Positions 34,287 through 44,576 of a DNA stretch of 64,000 nucleotides are shown here, piece after piece. The first letter of the stretch is position 1, and each line of letters starts with the position of its first letter. The notes beneath the pieces were generated by a model, which worked only from the letters and a program-made list of their open reading frames with translations, ran no database searches and was not told the origin of the DNA. The position numbers and the translations under genes were made by a program. The stretch is taken from NCBI GenBank assembly GCA_943912255.1, contig CALTTP010000005.1, forward strand, positions 62,001 through 126,000. The letters run 5' to 3'. This DNA comes from an uncultured Peptoniphilaceae bacterium. GTDB lineage: Bacteria; Bacillota; Clostridia; Tissierellales; Peptoniphilaceae.

Positions 34287-35675
34287 TTGAATATTTCAAT
34301 AATTTTAGCAGCAGGTGAAGGAACTAGGATGAAATCTAAACATTCTAAGGTTCTTCATAGATTGATGAATAAACCTATGATTAAGTATGTAATGGACGCT
34401 TGCGATGAATGCAATGTGGATAAAAAGGTAATCATTGCAGGAAAAAACAAAAAGGATATTACAGAACTTTTTAAGGGCACAGACCTGATTATCAAAGAAC
34501 AAAAGATTGGGCCGGAATTTCCATATGGTACTGGCTATGCCGTTAGTCTAGCTCTTGACGAAGTTTCTGATGAGGATACAGTTTTAATATTGACGGGAGA
34601 CACCCCACTTATTAAGGGAAGCACTTTAAAGGATTTTGTGAACTATCACAATGACAACGACAATGTGGCAACTGTACTTACAGCTGTTGCCAAGGACCCT
34701 ACGGATTATGGAAGAATCATTAAAGACGAGGAAGGGTACTTCCTTAAAATCGTTGAACATAGAGATTGTACACCGGAACAGTTGAAGATAAGGGAATATA
34801 ACTCTGGTCTTATGGTTTTAAAGGGCAAGGCTTTAAAGGATGCTATTTCAAGGTTGGATCGTGACAACGACCAAGGAGAGATGTACTTAACGGATATCTT
34901 CCAAATCATAAGGGAAGATGGAGAAAAGATTTCTACATTTTTAATAGGAGACGAAATGGAAGTTCATGGAATCAACTCTAAGCTTCAACTTTCCCAAGCT
35001 CAGGAGATGTTAAGACAAAGAATTAACACAAAGTTTATGAAGGAAGGGGTTGTGATGGAAAATCCTTCCAATATTTACATTGAAGACAGTGTAAAAATAG
35101 GTAGGGATACAACCATTTGTTCTGGAGCTAAAATTACTGGAGATACCACAATTGGAGAAGATTGCCTGATTGTTGGAGATTCAACCATAGATAATAGTAC
35201 AATAGAGGACAATGTAGTCATAAAATCCTCTGTAATAGAGTCAAGCTATGTAGGAGAGGGAACAGACATTGGACCCTTTGCCCATTTGCGTCCAAAATCC
35301 AAGCTTTCTAAGGGAGTTCATATAGGAAACTTTGTAGAGGTAAAGAATTCCACAGTTGGAGAGAAGACCAAAGCTGGTCACTTAGCCTATATAGGCGATG
35401 CGGACCTGGGAGAGAATATAAATATTGGATGTGGAGCGATCTTTGTTAACTACGACGGGGTAAATAAACATCGTTCAAAGGTTGAAGATGGTGCCTTTAT
35501 AGGATCTAACTCCAATATAGTAGCTCCTGTAATTATAGGAGAAAAAGGCTTTATAGCTGCAGGATCAACCATTACTAAGGATGTTGGAAGTGGTGATTTA
35601 TCCATTGAAAGAGGCCAACAGGCCAATATTCAAGGCTGGGTAAAGAGAAGAGATGAAAGGAATAGTAAAAAATAA
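34287..35675 (+). CDS. glmU: Bifunctional UDP-N-acetylglucosamine diphosphorylase / glucosamine-1-phosphate N-acetyltransferase
   Basis: A 462-residue enzyme that makes UDP-GlcNAc for peptidoglycan. The N-terminal uridylyltransferase has ILAAGEGTRMKSKHSKVLH; the left-handed beta-helix acetyltransferase begins about residue 255 (hexapeptide repeats, GPFAHLRPKSKL, GNFVEVKNSTVG). TTG 34287 is the start, with GGAGGT 7 bp upstream. It leads a unit with pth, mfd and prsA; the pth TTG directly follows its stop. Confidence 0.95.
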   Translation: MNISIILAAGEGTRMKSKHSKVLHRLMNKPMIKYVMDACDECNVDKKVIIAGKNKKDITELFKGTDLIIKEQKIGPEFPYGTGYAVSLALDEVSDEDTVLILTGDTPLIKGSTLKDFVNYHNDNDNVATVLTAVAKDPTDYGRIIKDEEGYFLKIVEHRDCTPEQLKIREYNSGLMVLKGKALKDAISRLDRDNDQGEMYLTDIFQIIREDGEKISTFLIGDEMEVHGINSKLQLSQAQEMLRQRINTKFMKEGVVMENPSNIYIEDSVKIGRDTTICSGAKITGDTTIGEDCLIVGDSTIDNSTIEDNVVIKSSVIESSYVGEGTDIGPFAHLRPKSKLSKGVHIGNFVEVKNSTVGEKTKAGHLAYIGDADLGENINIGCGAIFVNYDGVNKHRSKVEDGAFIGSNSNIVAPVIIGEKGFIAAGSTITKDVGSGDLSIERGQQANIQGWVKRRDERNSKK

Positions 35676-36254
35676 TTGAAATTAATCGTTGGACTTGGCA
35701 ATCCAGGACAAAAATATTTAGGAAATCGACATAATGTAGGATTTATGACAATTGATAGACTGGCTGAACGAAATAATATAACCATAAATAAAGAAAAATT
35801 CAGGGCTGGAATAGGAGAAGGTCGCATTGGCTATGAAAAGGTGGTTTTGATGAAACCTTTGACCTATATGAACAATTCGGGAATGGCGGTAGTTGGCTTT
35901 GTGAACTATTACAACTTATATCCCGATGAAGTCATAGTAATTGCCGATGATATCGACATACCCTGGGGAAGTATAAGAATAAAGAAAAAAGGTTCTGCTG
36001 GCAGTCACAATGGTCTTAAGTCCATAATCTATCATCTACAATCCCAGGACTTTCCCAGGGTTAAAGTCGCCGTTGGAAAGAAGAATCCAAAGATGGACTT
36101 AGCAGCCTTTGTCCTAAGCAATTTCACAGAGGATGAAAAGAAGGTATTGGATTTGGAGGTAGAGGATGCTGCAAAGGCAGTTGAGTTAATTGTCGAAGAT
36201 AAACTGGAAGATGCTATGAATATATATAACGGCAAAAACCATAGTGAAGAATAG
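35676..36254 (+). CDS. pth: Peptidyl-tRNA hydrolase
   Basis: A 192-residue enzyme that releases peptides from dropped-off peptidyl-tRNAs. Motifs: VGLGNPGQKYLGNRHNVGF with the catalytic His of NRHNVG (~20), KPLTYMNNSG and AGSHNGLKSI. The start is a TTG right after glmU's stop. This glmU-pth-mfd order is common in Firmicutes. Confidence 0.95.
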   Translation: MKLIVGLGNPGQKYLGNRHNVGFMTIDRLAERNNITINKEKFRAGIGEGRIGYEKVVLMKPLTYMNNSGMAVVGFVNYYNLYPDEVIVIADDIDIPWGSIRIKKKGSAGSHNGLKSIIYHLQSQDFPRVKVAVGKKNPKMDLAAFVLSNFTEDEKKVLDLEVEDAAKAVELIVEDKLEDAMNIYNGKNHSEE

Positions 36255-36285
36255 AATCGATGTGTGAGATTTAGTAAGGTGAATT

Positions 36286-39200
36286 ATGAATTTTTTTACA
36301 GATATTTTAAAGAACTTAAAAAGATATAAAGAACTTTCCTCTGCTCTGTCAGTAGAAAAAAATTCCATATATTTACATGGCCTTGTTAAAGAAAGTCTCT
36401 ACCACTTTATCTATTCCATCTATGAAAATGAAGGTAAAAATCTTTTTATCGTTACGGAGGATGAACAATCTGCAAAAAAACTTGCAGAGGATATTGAAGA
36501 GATCAATCCGGATATTGTGGAGCATTTTCCGGAGATTGAGTTAAATTTCTACAATTTTTCTTCCCTTGAGAAGAAAAATGAAGACCAAAGACTTAAAGTT
36601 TTAAATCGACTTATGGAAGGTAAGCCCTTTATTACAGTGGCAAGTTCTAGGGCGATTCAAAGAAAGTTAACTAAGAAAAACAGATATAAGAAGATGACTT
36701 TGAATATTGACATAGACGATGTTTTGGACTTAGAGGATTTGGCTAAGGAACTAACGGATATTAACTACGAAAGAGTTAGTATCATTGAGGGAAAGGGCCA
36801 ATTTGCCATTAGAGGTGGGATTATTGATATCTATCCTATTCAAGAGGACAAGCCAGTTAGAATAGAACTTTTTGGCGACGAAATTGACTCTATGCGTACC
36901 TTTAACATCTCTGACCAAAGGTCGGTGGATAATATAGAAAAGGTTCAAGTCGTACCTGCAAAGGAGTTGATTTTAGACAGTAGACTTAGAGAAAAGGTTA
37001 TAAACGGACTTTGTAGAGACTTAGATATAGCGGACAGGTCCTTGATGTACGGAATGGAAAAGGACAAGTTGATGGAAAAGTACTCTGATATTTTAGAGTA
37101 TATTGAAAATGGCTATGAGATATCCAATCCAGATTTGGTTGCCTGTTATCTAAAAAAAGTGGACTATCATAGTGTACTAGACTATTTACCAAAGGACTCC
37201 GTAATAATCGTAGATGATATAACCAGGGTCTATGATAGAAATAGCGAATTAAATCAAATATTCAAGGAAGATATTACCTATAGGATGGAAAAGGGCGAGG
37301 TCTTTATAACCCATGAGGATATATTTATAGATTTTAAGGAAATCTTAAAGTCCATTAGTAACAATAAAGTTGTGAACACTACTCCTCTTAAGAAAAAGAC
37401 TAGGCTTCTAGACCCTAAAGTCGAGGTGTTAATCGAGTCTTCCGAGGCCATGAACTTTAACAAAAATTTGAATATTCTCGTAGAAAACCTGGAACAGGTC
37501 ACCTATCGAGGAGAAAAAGTGGCCATATTTGCAGGAAGTGAAGATAGGGCTGTGGCAATTCTAGACCTTTGCCAAGAAAAGGGACTAAATGCCTCTATAG
37601 TTGAGGACTTTTCAAGAGAGCTTCTAACGGGAATGATATTTATCCTTAGCAAGCAGTTGCCAAGAGGCTTTGAGTACAAAGGAAATAAATTTACCTGTCT
37701 AACTACTAAGGAAATCTATGGAAAAGAAAAGAAGAGTTCTAGAAGGATTAAAAAGAAAAAGACCTCAGCGGAGATAATCAACTACTCTGACTTAGACATA
37801 GGGGATTTTGTGGTCCATGAAAACCATGGTATTGGACAGTATCAGGGAATTGAACAGATAAAGGTTCAGGACAGTACCAAGGACTATATCGTGATTTCCT
37901 ATAGGGGAAATGACAAATTGTACATTCCTACTGACCAGATGAATCTAGTACAAAAATATGTAGGAACCCAGTCGGAAAAAGGACCTAAGTTAAGTAAACT
38001 AGGTGGAGTGGAATGGCAGAAAGCTAAAATAAAAGCTAAGAAATCCGTTGAAACCATAGCAGAGGAACTGGTTAAGCTTTATGCTAAAAGGTCTAAGGTA
38101 AAGGGATTTGCCTTTGAGAAGGACGGAGCTTGGCAAAAGGAATTTGAAGACGACTTTATATACGAGGAAACTCCAAGTCAGCTTCGCTCCATTGCGGAGA
38201 TAAAGAAGGATATGGAATCTCCAAAGCCAATGGATAGGCTTCTCTGTGGAGACGTTGGCTATGGCAAGACGGAGGTTGCCATTAGAGCTGCTTTTAAGGC
38301 AGTTATGAATGGAAAACAAGTGGCAATACTGGTACCCACTACGATACTAGCCCAACAACATTACAACACCATCCTACAAAGGCTGGGAGACTACCCGATT
38401 TCAGTGGAGATGTTATCTAGGTTTAGGACCCAAACCCAGCAGAAAAACATTGTAAAGGATGTTAAAAGAGGACTTATAGATATTGTAGTTGGAACCCATC
38501 GACTGCTTTCAAAGGACATGGGGTACAAGGATTTGGGACTTTTAATAGTGGACGAAGAACAGAGGTTTGGGGTAAAGGACAAGGAGAAGCTTAAGAGTCT
38601 TAAAGAAAATGTGGACGTGCTCACCCTTTCTGCTACACCGATACCTAGAACATTACAGATGGGCCTGGTTGGAATTAGGGATATGTCAACTTTAGATGAA
38701 CCTCCCGAGGAGAGATTTCCAATCAACACCTATGTGATTGAGTACAATGAATCCATCATTAGGGATGCAATTTTAAAAGAGCTGGACAGAGGTGGTCAGG
38801 TTTACTTTGTATACAATAGGGTTCAGGATATTGAAGAGATGATCTACAAGATAAACGAAATGGCTCCCGATGCAAGAATTGCCATTGCCCATGGCAGGAT
38901 GTCTGAAAAGGAATTGGAGACCATAATGTTGGACTTTGAAGAGGGAGAATATGACATCCTACTTTGTACCACCATCATTGAAACAGGACTAGACATACCA
39001 AATGTGAACACTATGATCGTATACAATGCGGACAGAATGGGTCTTTCTCAGCTTTATCAGCTAAAGGGTAGAATAGGAAGGTCCGATAGAACCTCCTTTG
39101 CATATTTTACCTATGAAAATAACAAGAGCATCTCCCAAGTTGCAGAAAAGAGACTTATGGCCATTAAGGACTTTACGGAGTTTGGTTCAGGATATAAGAT

Positions 39201-39804
39201 CGCCATGAGGGATTTAGAGCTTAGAGGTGCAGGTAATATTCTAGGGGAAGTACAATCGGGACATATATCTGCAATAGGATACGACCTTTATGTTAAACTA
39301 TTAGAGGAAACCCTTGGAGAGATTAAGGGGGAAAATAAAAATAAGGTTCGAATGTCTGAAGTGGAAGTGGATTTGAAGATGGATGCATACATACCATCTA
39401 ACTATATATATGATTCCAATGAAAAAATTGACATGTATAAGAAGATTGCTTCAATTTTAGATGAAGATGATTACGATGAATTAATTGAAGAATTGATAGA
39501 TAGGTTTGGCGATTTACCAAAGGCCGTTCAAAATATAATGGATATAGCTCTAACTAAGTCCTATGCTGCTAAAGCTGGATTTATACGAGTTTTTGAAAAA
39601 GGCGGGTCCTTTGGGTTAGAATATAGCGATAGAAAAGCGCTGAACCTAGAGGAGTTAAAGTTTATAAGTGAAAACTTTGATGATAGTATGAACTTTGACT
39701 TAGGTAATACGCCTACAATTTTTGTAAATTCATCGGATTTAAAACCTGTTATAAGGTTATTGATATTGATTTTAAACTATAACAAAGAAAAGGTAGGGAA
39801 TTGA
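36286..39804 (+). CDS. mfd: Transcription-repair coupling factor
   Basis: A 1172-residue full-length Mfd, which removes stalled RNA polymerase and recruits UvrA. The N-terminal UvrB-like region is at ~1-340, and the RNA polymerase-interacting domain begins near DLDIGDFVVHENHGIGQYQG (~510). The translocase has Walker A CGDVGYGKTEVA (~650), DEEQ box VDEEQRFGV, and the helicase ending TTIIETGLDIPNVNT. The C-terminal TRCF domain is present. ATG 36286 sits 31 bp after pth. Confidence 0.96.
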   Translation: MNFFTDILKNLKRYKELSSALSVEKNSIYLHGLVKESLYHFIYSIYENEGKNLFIVTEDEQSAKKLAEDIEEINPDIVEHFPEIELNFYNFSSLEKKNEDQRLKVLNRLMEGKPFITVASSRAIQRKLTKKNRYKKMTLNIDIDDVLDLEDLAKELTDINYERVSIIEGKGQFAIRGGIIDIYPIQEDKPVRIELFGDEIDSMRTFNISDQRSVDNIEKVQVVPAKELILDSRLREKVINGLCRDLDIADRSLMYGMEKDKLMEKYSDILEYIENGYEISNPDLVACYLKKVDYHSVLDYLPKDSVIIVDDITRVYDRNSELNQIFKEDITYRMEKGEVFITHEDIFIDFKEILKSISNNKVVNTTPLKKKTRLLDPKVEVLIESSEAMNFNKNLNILVENLEQVTYRGEKVAIFAGSEDRAVAILDLCQEKGLNASIVEDFSRELLTGMIFILSKQLPRGFEYKGNKFTCLTTKEIYGKEKKSSRRIKKKKTSAEIINYSDLDIGDFVVHENHGIGQYQGIEQIKVQDSTKDYIVISYRGNDKLYIPTDQMNLVQKYVGTQSEKGPKLSKLGGVEWQKAKIKAKKSVETIAEELVKLYAKRSKVKGFAFEKDGAWQKEFEDDFIYEETPSQLRSIAEIKKDMESPKPMDRLLCGDVGYGKTEVAIRAAFKAVMNGKQVAILVPTTILAQQHYNTILQRLGDYPISVEMLSRFRTQTQQKNIVKDVKRGLIDIVVGTHRLLSKDMGYKDLGLLIVDEEQRFGVKDKEKLKSLKENVDVLTLSATPIPRTLQMGLVGIRDMSTLDEPPEERFPINTYVIEYNESIIRDAILKELDRGGQVYFVYNRVQDIEEMIYKINEMAPDARIAIAHGRMSEKELETIMLDFEEGEYDILLCTTIIETGLDIPNVNTMIVYNADRMGLSQLYQLKGRIGRSDRTSFAYFTYENNKSISQVAEKRLMAIKDFTEFGSGYKIAMRDLELRGAGNILGEVQSGHISAIGYDLYVKLLEETLGEIKGENKNKVRMSEVEVDLKMDAYIPSNYIYDSNEKIDMYKKIASILDEDDYDELIEELIDRFGDLPKAVQNIMDIALTKSYAAKAGFIRVFEKGGSFGLEYSDRKALNLEELKFISENFDDSMNFDLGNTPTIFVNSSDLKPVIRLLILILNYNKEKVGN

Positions 39805-39805
39805 T

Positions 39806-40999
39806 TTGAAAAATTTGACAAAAAAACTGTTTACAGGAATATTGGCATCTGCAATGCTATTGACTGGATGTGGCAATGGAGCTAAAAAACCGGACAATGC
39901 CATTGCAAAAGTAGATAAGGAATATATCTCTGCAGAACAAGTACAGGAATATTACACTTATTATAAGCAACAAATGGAGATGTTTGGTCAAGGAGGAGGC
40001 TTTGATGAAAGCACTGAAGAGGGTAAGAAGGCAGTTCAAGGAATTAGAACTGAAATCTTAAACTCCCTTATAATGCAGGAAAAAATTATAAACCTTGCCA
40101 AAAAAGAGGGAATTAAAGTATCAGAAGAGGAAGTTAACACTTCCATAGACAATTTAGTTGAACAAGCTGGAGGAAAAGAAGAACTAGATAAATTCCTTAA
40201 GGAAAACAACTTAACTGAAGAAGAGTTTAGAAAAGAACAATACGATTCCTTTGAAAAACAAAACTATATCACTAAATTAGATGAAAAATTAAAGAAAGAG
40301 CATACTCCTTCTGAAAAAGACATCGAAAAGAGAATGGAAGAAGACAAAGACAGTTTACTTCCTGTATACAATGCAAATCACATCCTATTTTCTATAATGG
40401 ACGAAAATGGACAACCTATATCCGATGAAGGAAAGATTGAAGAAGTAAAAAAAGAAGCCCAAGCAACTTTAGAAGAAGTTAAAGGAGATGAGGCGAAATT
40501 TGACCAAGCTTTTGAAAAGTACAAGGCTGGCGACCAACAAAATGGTGCTGGCACTATGATAAAATCAGAAGAACTAGGCAATTTTAGTGGTGCTGATATG
40601 GTTCCTGAATTTACAAAGGCCGTTGAAGGAATGAAAGCGGGAGAGGTTAGCCAAGAACTTGTTCAAACTCAATTCGGTTTTCATATTATTAAGTCTATTT
40701 CAAAGGCAACTGATTTTAAGGACTTAGATGAAAACTACTACAATGATCAATTAAAGGCAAAATACTCAGAAATGCTTACAGAGGATGAAATATCCAAGTA
40801 TAAAGATGAGCAAACAAAGAAGATTAACGTAGAGTTTTTTGACAAAGATGGTAAAAAAGTCGACTCAGTAGAAAAAGCTATTGAAAGCTATGATTTTAGC
40901 AAGATTAAAGGACCTAAGGGAGCAGAAGAATCTACAGAAGCTCCAAAGGAAGAGCCTAATAATACCAATGCTTCAGAAGAGACAAAAGCCTCTGAATAA
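39806..40999 (+). CDS. prsA: PrsA/SurA-like peptidylprolyl isomerase lipoprotein
   Basis: A 397-residue extracytoplasmic foldase. It has lipobox LLTGC (Cys 22), a SurA-N-type helical chaperone region (~30-170), a parvulin domain (NANHILFSIMDENGQP ... VQTQFGFHIIKSIS, ~190-300), and an acidic tail rich in E, T and S. TTG 39806 is the start, one base after mfd's TGA. It probably assists folding of the many exported proteins in this genome. Confidence 0.88.
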   Translation: MKNLTKKLFTGILASAMLLTGCGNGAKKPDNAIAKVDKEYISAEQVQEYYTYYKQQMEMFGQGGGFDESTEEGKKAVQGIRTEILNSLIMQEKIINLAKKEGIKVSEEEVNTSIDNLVEQAGGKEELDKFLKENNLTEEEFRKEQYDSFEKQNYITKLDEKLKKEHTPSEKDIEKRMEEDKDSLLPVYNANHILFSIMDENGQPISDEGKIEEVKKEAQATLEEVKGDEAKFDQAFEKYKAGDQQNGAGTMIKSEELGNFSGADMVPEFTKAVEGMKAGEVSQELVQTQFGFHIIKSISKATDFKDLDENYYNDQLKAKYSEMLTEDEISKYKDEQTKKINVEFFDKDGKKVDSVEKAIESYDFSKIKGPKGAEESTEAPKEEPNNTNASEETKASE

Positions 41000-41257
41000 A
41001 CAGAAAGTTCACAAAATTAGATTTTACCTTTTGGGTAAATTATAATATGTTGGCTTAAAGTAAATAATAGGGGTTTAAAGCCTATATTTAATGAAAAACT
41101 TGCAGAATTTAATAAAAAGTTCCGGCTTATTTTAAGAAAGTTTAATTTTCTCATTAAAGTAATGTAAAAAGGCTTGAAAACCTTGAAACTTTGCCTTTGT
41201 TTAGTTATAATCAGTAGGAATGATATATTCAACAGAAAAATTTCTAGGAGGAAATAA

Positions 41258-41536
41258 ATGAATAAAGCAGAATTATTAACAAAAATATCAGAAAAGAGCA
41301 AACTATCAAAAGTTGAATCAGAAAGAGCGTTAAATGCTTTCGTTGAAACAGTTACAGAAACATTAGCAGATGGCGAAAAGGTTCAATTAGTTGGATTTGG
41401 TACTTTCGAATCAAGAGCTAGAAAAGCAAGAGAAGGAAGAAACCCAAGAAATCCTGAAGAAGTTATAAAGATACCTGCATCAAATGCACCTGTATTCAAA
41501 GCAGGAAAATCACTAAAAGAAGCAGTTAATAAATAG
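41258..41536 (+). CDS. hup: HU family DNA-binding protein
   Basis: A 92-residue histone-like protein: MNKAELLTKISEKSKLSKVE, VQLVGFGTFESRARKAREGR and the arm tip RNPRNPEEVIKIPA are textbook HU. It bends and compacts DNA as a dimer. ATG 41258 follows TAGGAGG. It has its own terminator, so it is probably monocistronic. Confidence 0.97.
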   Translation: MNKAELLTKISEKSKLSKVESERALNAFVETVTETLADGEKVQLVGFGTFESRARKAREGRNPRNPEEVIKIPASNAPVFKAGKSLKEAVNK

Positions 41537-41544
41537 TTAGAAAG

Positions 41545-41569
41545 ACAGCTCCCTAGGGGCTGTTTTTTA
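41545..41569 (+). terminator. Terminator of hup
   Basis: ACAGCTCC-CTA-GGGGCTGT followed by six T. Confidence 0.85.
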
Positions 41570-41711
41570 TTGGTGAAATATTACTTTCCTTGCCCTAAAG
41601 TTTTAAAAGCAATAACTCCTCTTTGTAGCAACTTAATGAATAAGGCTTTAATTGGGGAAACTTTCCCTAATTTGTGTTAAAATTAAAACATGAGAACAAG
41701 GAGGGCTTGTT

Positions 41712-42233
41712 ATGATATACACCATAAAAATAGACAAATATGTAAATGATAGGTTCAAGGTTTATGAGGATAAATTTGAAAAACCTTTGATTGTAGGGGA
41801 AAAGGTTGGGGACCCAGGTTCATACTTTGATGCCTTTGTCAATGAAACGGTTTCTAGAGGTGCTGAGTTTGTTTTCTATAACATAAACAAAGAGGAAATT
41901 CTCCGAATTAAAAGGGATTTTTATGACGAAGAGAAGAAACATACCTATGTGGAAAAGGGAGTAGAGACGGGAAAGGTGGTTTCCAAAGTAGAGGATGACC
42001 ATATTGTATTGGACATTGACTACAAGGATATCCATGACCATATGATTTTGGATAAAAACTCCAAGGAATTCAATTTGACAGATGTAGGTAGTATTAAAGT
42101 CATTAGACAGGGTTTTACACCTTATGAAACCCTGGAGATTCGCTTAGGAAAAAGCAATAGATTAATCCTACTTCTAGGAATAGCAATATATATCTGGGAT
42201 GTATTTATAAAGAATAAAACAGCATTTGTATAG
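41712..42233 (+). CDS. Hypothetical protein with C-terminal hydrophobic helix
   Basis: A 173-residue mostly beta-type protein (MIYTIKIDKYVNDRFKVYED at the start) with a ~17-residue hydrophobic stretch near the end (LILLLGIAIYIWDVFI), possibly a tail anchor. ATG 41712 follows AAGGAGGG. It has its own bidirectional terminator. Family not recognised. Confidence 0.68.
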   Translation: MIYTIKIDKYVNDRFKVYEDKFEKPLIVGEKVGDPGSYFDAFVNETVSRGAEFVFYNINKEEILRIKRDFYDEEKKHTYVEKGVETGKVVSKVEDDHIVLDIDYKDIHDHMILDKNSKEFNLTDVGSIKVIRQGFTPYETLEIRLGKSNRLILLLGIAIYIWDVFIKNKTAFV

Positions 42234-42262
42234 AAAAAAGTCGGTATTAAACCGACTTTTTT
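42234..42262. terminator. Bidirectional terminator
   Basis: AAAAAAGTCGGT-ATTAA-ACCGACTTTTTT, a perfect 12-bp stem. The stop of the minus-strand gene lies within it. Confidence 0.9.
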
Positions 42263-42648
42263 AAATTAAAACTAAGTTTTATCATTTGCAGCACTGCGAT
42301 AAAAATAAAGAGAAAACTTTGATAGTAGTAGTCATACTTAAATCTTCCAATAACTTGATTGAACATTAGCCCTATGACTATAAATAGAATTAGGGAGAAG
42401 ATATCCTCGGAGTTAAATCGCCCTCTATTTCTACTCCTATATAGTATATAAGAAAAGATTAAGGCGGCTAAAATCAACCAAAGGAATATCTTGATATTCA
42501 ATTTGTCAAAGGTGTAATTTCTAAAGACTAAATGTCTCATAAGTCCCATCTTTTTAAGGGAGAAGTAATTGAAGACCAAGCCTACTACAATCATTATAAT
42601 TTGTATTATTGAAATGACTATATAGGGCTTATTCTGCTGCCTTGTCAT
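42247..42648 (-). CDS. Small four-helix membrane protein, unknown function
   Basis: A 133-residue protein with about four hydrophobic segments (~8-26, 48-64, 78-95 and 105-122). ATG 42648 lies 20 bp inside the 3' end of the upstream sulfurtransferase gene, with TTGGAG nine bases before it. A TTG at 42663 overlaps that RBS. It is coupled to the sulfurtransferase. Family not recognised. Confidence 0.68.
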   Translation of the reverse strand: MTRQQNKPYIVISIIQIIMIVVGLVFNYFSLKKMGLMRHLVFRNYTFDKLNIKIFLWLILAALIFSYILYRSRNRGRFNSEDIFSLILFIVIGLMFNQVIGRFKYDYYYQSFLFIFIAVLQMIKLSFNLKKSV

Positions 42649-43750
42649 TAGATAAATCTCCAACCTTTTCGTATTTTACATCAGAAGAACTAGGATCTCC
42701 TACTTGAACATCTAAGTCGTCATGCATTTGCCATTCATTCCAACCTCCATCAAATAGAGTTACATCATAGCCTCTTTCGTACATCATCAAGAAAGGAGTT
42801 GCTGCTCTCCAACCTGTACCACAGTAGAAGGACATATTATTTGATAGACCGATTCCATTGGTCTTCCAACTTGCAACTACATCTTCAAAGTTCTTAACTG
42901 TTAAGTCGTCATTCCAGTATTTTCCCATTCCACTATTTCCTTCGCCAGACTCTCCCCATAGGGCGCCTTTAGGTTCCCCAGCTTTAGGAATATAGCTATA
43001 TCCAGAGGTCTTTCCTAACCACTCATCTTTAGAACGAACGGAAACTAAAGTAAAGTCCTTGTCATTCTTAAGCTTTTCGACAGTTTCATCTAGACTTAGT
43101 ATATATTCAGGATGGGCAGGAGCTTTAACTCCAAAATCCGTAGCGGCTTCAGGTTTTACTGAACCTTCCTCAGTTTCAAAACCGGCAGCTTCCCAACCCA
43201 TAAGTCTACCATCGATGATCTTTACATCTTTAACTCCCATATATAGGGCAGTTAAAGCAACTCTATCAGCACCAGTGTCTGGTCCATAAAGTAAAAGGGT
43301 CTTATCTGCTGTAATGCCTAAGTTAAGGAAGTTCTTTTCCAATTCCTCTGGCTTTCTTAAATTCCAAATAGGTCCTTCTTCTACTAAATCCGTATTGATA
43401 TGGATAGCTCCTGGAATATGTTTCTTAAGATAGTCAGGACTGTCTTTTTCTTCACCCCATGTAACTTCTGCAAGAACAAAGTCCTTCTTGTCAGCTTTTT
43501 CCATAAAGTCCTTTGCCCATTTGGCATCTACATATACTTTCTTTTCTTCTACTACTGGGTTTATCTTAGCAGTTTCTTCTGCCTTTGTTTCCCCTGTTGC
43601 CTCTGTTTCTTCTGTAGTAACAGAAGTTTCTGTAGTTGTTTCTTCTGTTATCTTACTATCTTCTGCAGGCTTGTTATTACAAGCTACAACAGAAAGACAT
43701 AAGACTGTAACTAGAAGTAAAATTTTTAAATACTTCTTCAAAAAAATCAT
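42629..43750 (-). CDS. Lipoprotein sulfurtransferase with tandem rhodanese domains
   Basis: A 373-residue protein: lipobox VVACN (Cys ~24), an E/T-rich linker, then two rhodanese domains. The first (~80-200) has YGPDTGADR at the active-site loop and no Cys, so it is probably structural. The second (~215-350) has FYCGTGWRAATP with the catalytic Cys. Extracytoplasmic thiosulfate- or persulfide-type transfer is likely. ATG 43750 has AAGGA close by; TTG 43741 is a possible alternative start with better spacing. Confidence 0.85.
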   Translation of the reverse strand: MIFLKKYLKILLLVTVLCLSVVACNNKPAEDSKITEETTTETSVTTEETEATGETKAEETAKINPVVEEKKVYVDAKWAKDFMEKADKKDFVLAEVTWGEEKDSPDYLKKHIPGAIHINTDLVEEGPIWNLRKPEELEKNFLNLGITADKTLLLYGPDTGADRVALTALYMGVKDVKIIDGRLMGWEAAGFETEEGSVKPEAATDFGVKAPAHPEYILSLDETVEKLKNDKDFTLVSVRSKDEWLGKTSGYSYIPKAGEPKGALWGESGEGNSGMGKYWNDDLTVKNFEDVVASWKTNGIGLSNNMSFYCGTGWRAATPFLMMYERGYDVTLFDGGWNEWQMHDDLDVQVGDPSSSDVKYEKVGDLSNDKAAE

Positions 43751-43938
43751 CCTTTCCTTTTTTATAAGTCAATTAAGGTTCTATACAAATATAAATCCAT
43801 TGACATTCGATTTAATTTTACCACAACATATTTAAAATAAGTATAAAATTCGGTTTTAAAAGAGGATTAAGGTTTATTATGAAAATTAGGGGTATATAAA
43901 ATATGTTGAACGATAGAAGAAAATAAGGAGGTATATAC

Positions 43939-44439
43939 ATGAATATGACATTTGGAGGAGAACCTGTAACATTAGAAGGACAAGAGGTAAAGGTTGGAGA
44001 TATGGCGCCAGAATTCAAGGCGGTTAATACGGATATGTCCACTTATAACTCTACAGAAGATAGAGGAAAGGTAGTTATTTATTCTGTTGTTCCATCTTTA
44101 GATACACCAGTTTGTCACGTGCAAACTAGAACCTTTAACGAAAAAATTGGAGAATTAGGTGAAGGTGTAAAGGTTGTAACAGTATCTGTGGACTTGCCTT
44201 TTGCTCAAAAGAGATATTGTGCTGCAGAGGGAATAGACAATGTTATTGCAGTTTCTGATTACAATGGCCATGAATTTGGTAAAGAATATGGTTTTTTAGT
44301 TAAAGAAAACCAATTATTAGCTAGAGGAATTGTAATCGTAGACAAAGAAGGAAAGATTTCCTATGTGGAATATGTTCCAGAATCAACTGATGAAGTGGAT
44401 TTCGATAAGGCATTTGAGGAAGCAAAGAAGTTAAAATAG
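43939..44439 (+). CDS. tpx: Thiol peroxidase
   Basis: A 166-residue atypical 2-Cys peroxiredoxin that reduces hydroperoxides with thioredoxin. Peroxidatic Cys 59 lies in SLDTPVCHVQTRTFNE and resolving Cys 94 in AQKRYCAAEGI. ATG 43939 follows AAGGAGG. It sits between two rhodanese lipoproteins, suggesting a local thiol/oxidative-stress theme, but each gene appears to be a separate unit. Confidence 0.95.
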   Translation: MNMTFGGEPVTLEGQEVKVGDMAPEFKAVNTDMSTYNSTEDRGKVVIYSVVPSLDTPVCHVQTRTFNEKIGELGEGVKVVTVSVDLPFAQKRYCAAEGIDNVIAVSDYNGHEFGKEYGFLVKENQLLARGIVIVDKEGKISYVEYVPESTDEVDFDKAFEEAKKLK

Positions 44440-44576
44440 ACAAATAAATACAAATTGGTAATATAAATAGGATAATATTCTGAAAAATTGAAAAAATATT
44501 TCAATAAGTAGGAAAATTATCCTATTTTATGTTATAATATATTCGTGTTAAAATTATATTAAATTTAGGAGGCACT

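Noticed and set aside
41017..41301. Minus-strand 94-aa ORF over the hup promoter region
   Set aside because: It covers the hup start and intergenic region, has poor coding character and no RBS.
43400..43835. Plus-strand Cys/Phe/Ser-rich ORFs
   Set aside because: They are shadows of the Thr/Glu-rich linker of the minus-strand sulfurtransferase.
43939..44439. Thiol peroxidase as a possible selenoprotein
   Set aside because: Both active cysteines are encoded by TGT and no in-frame TGA is present.
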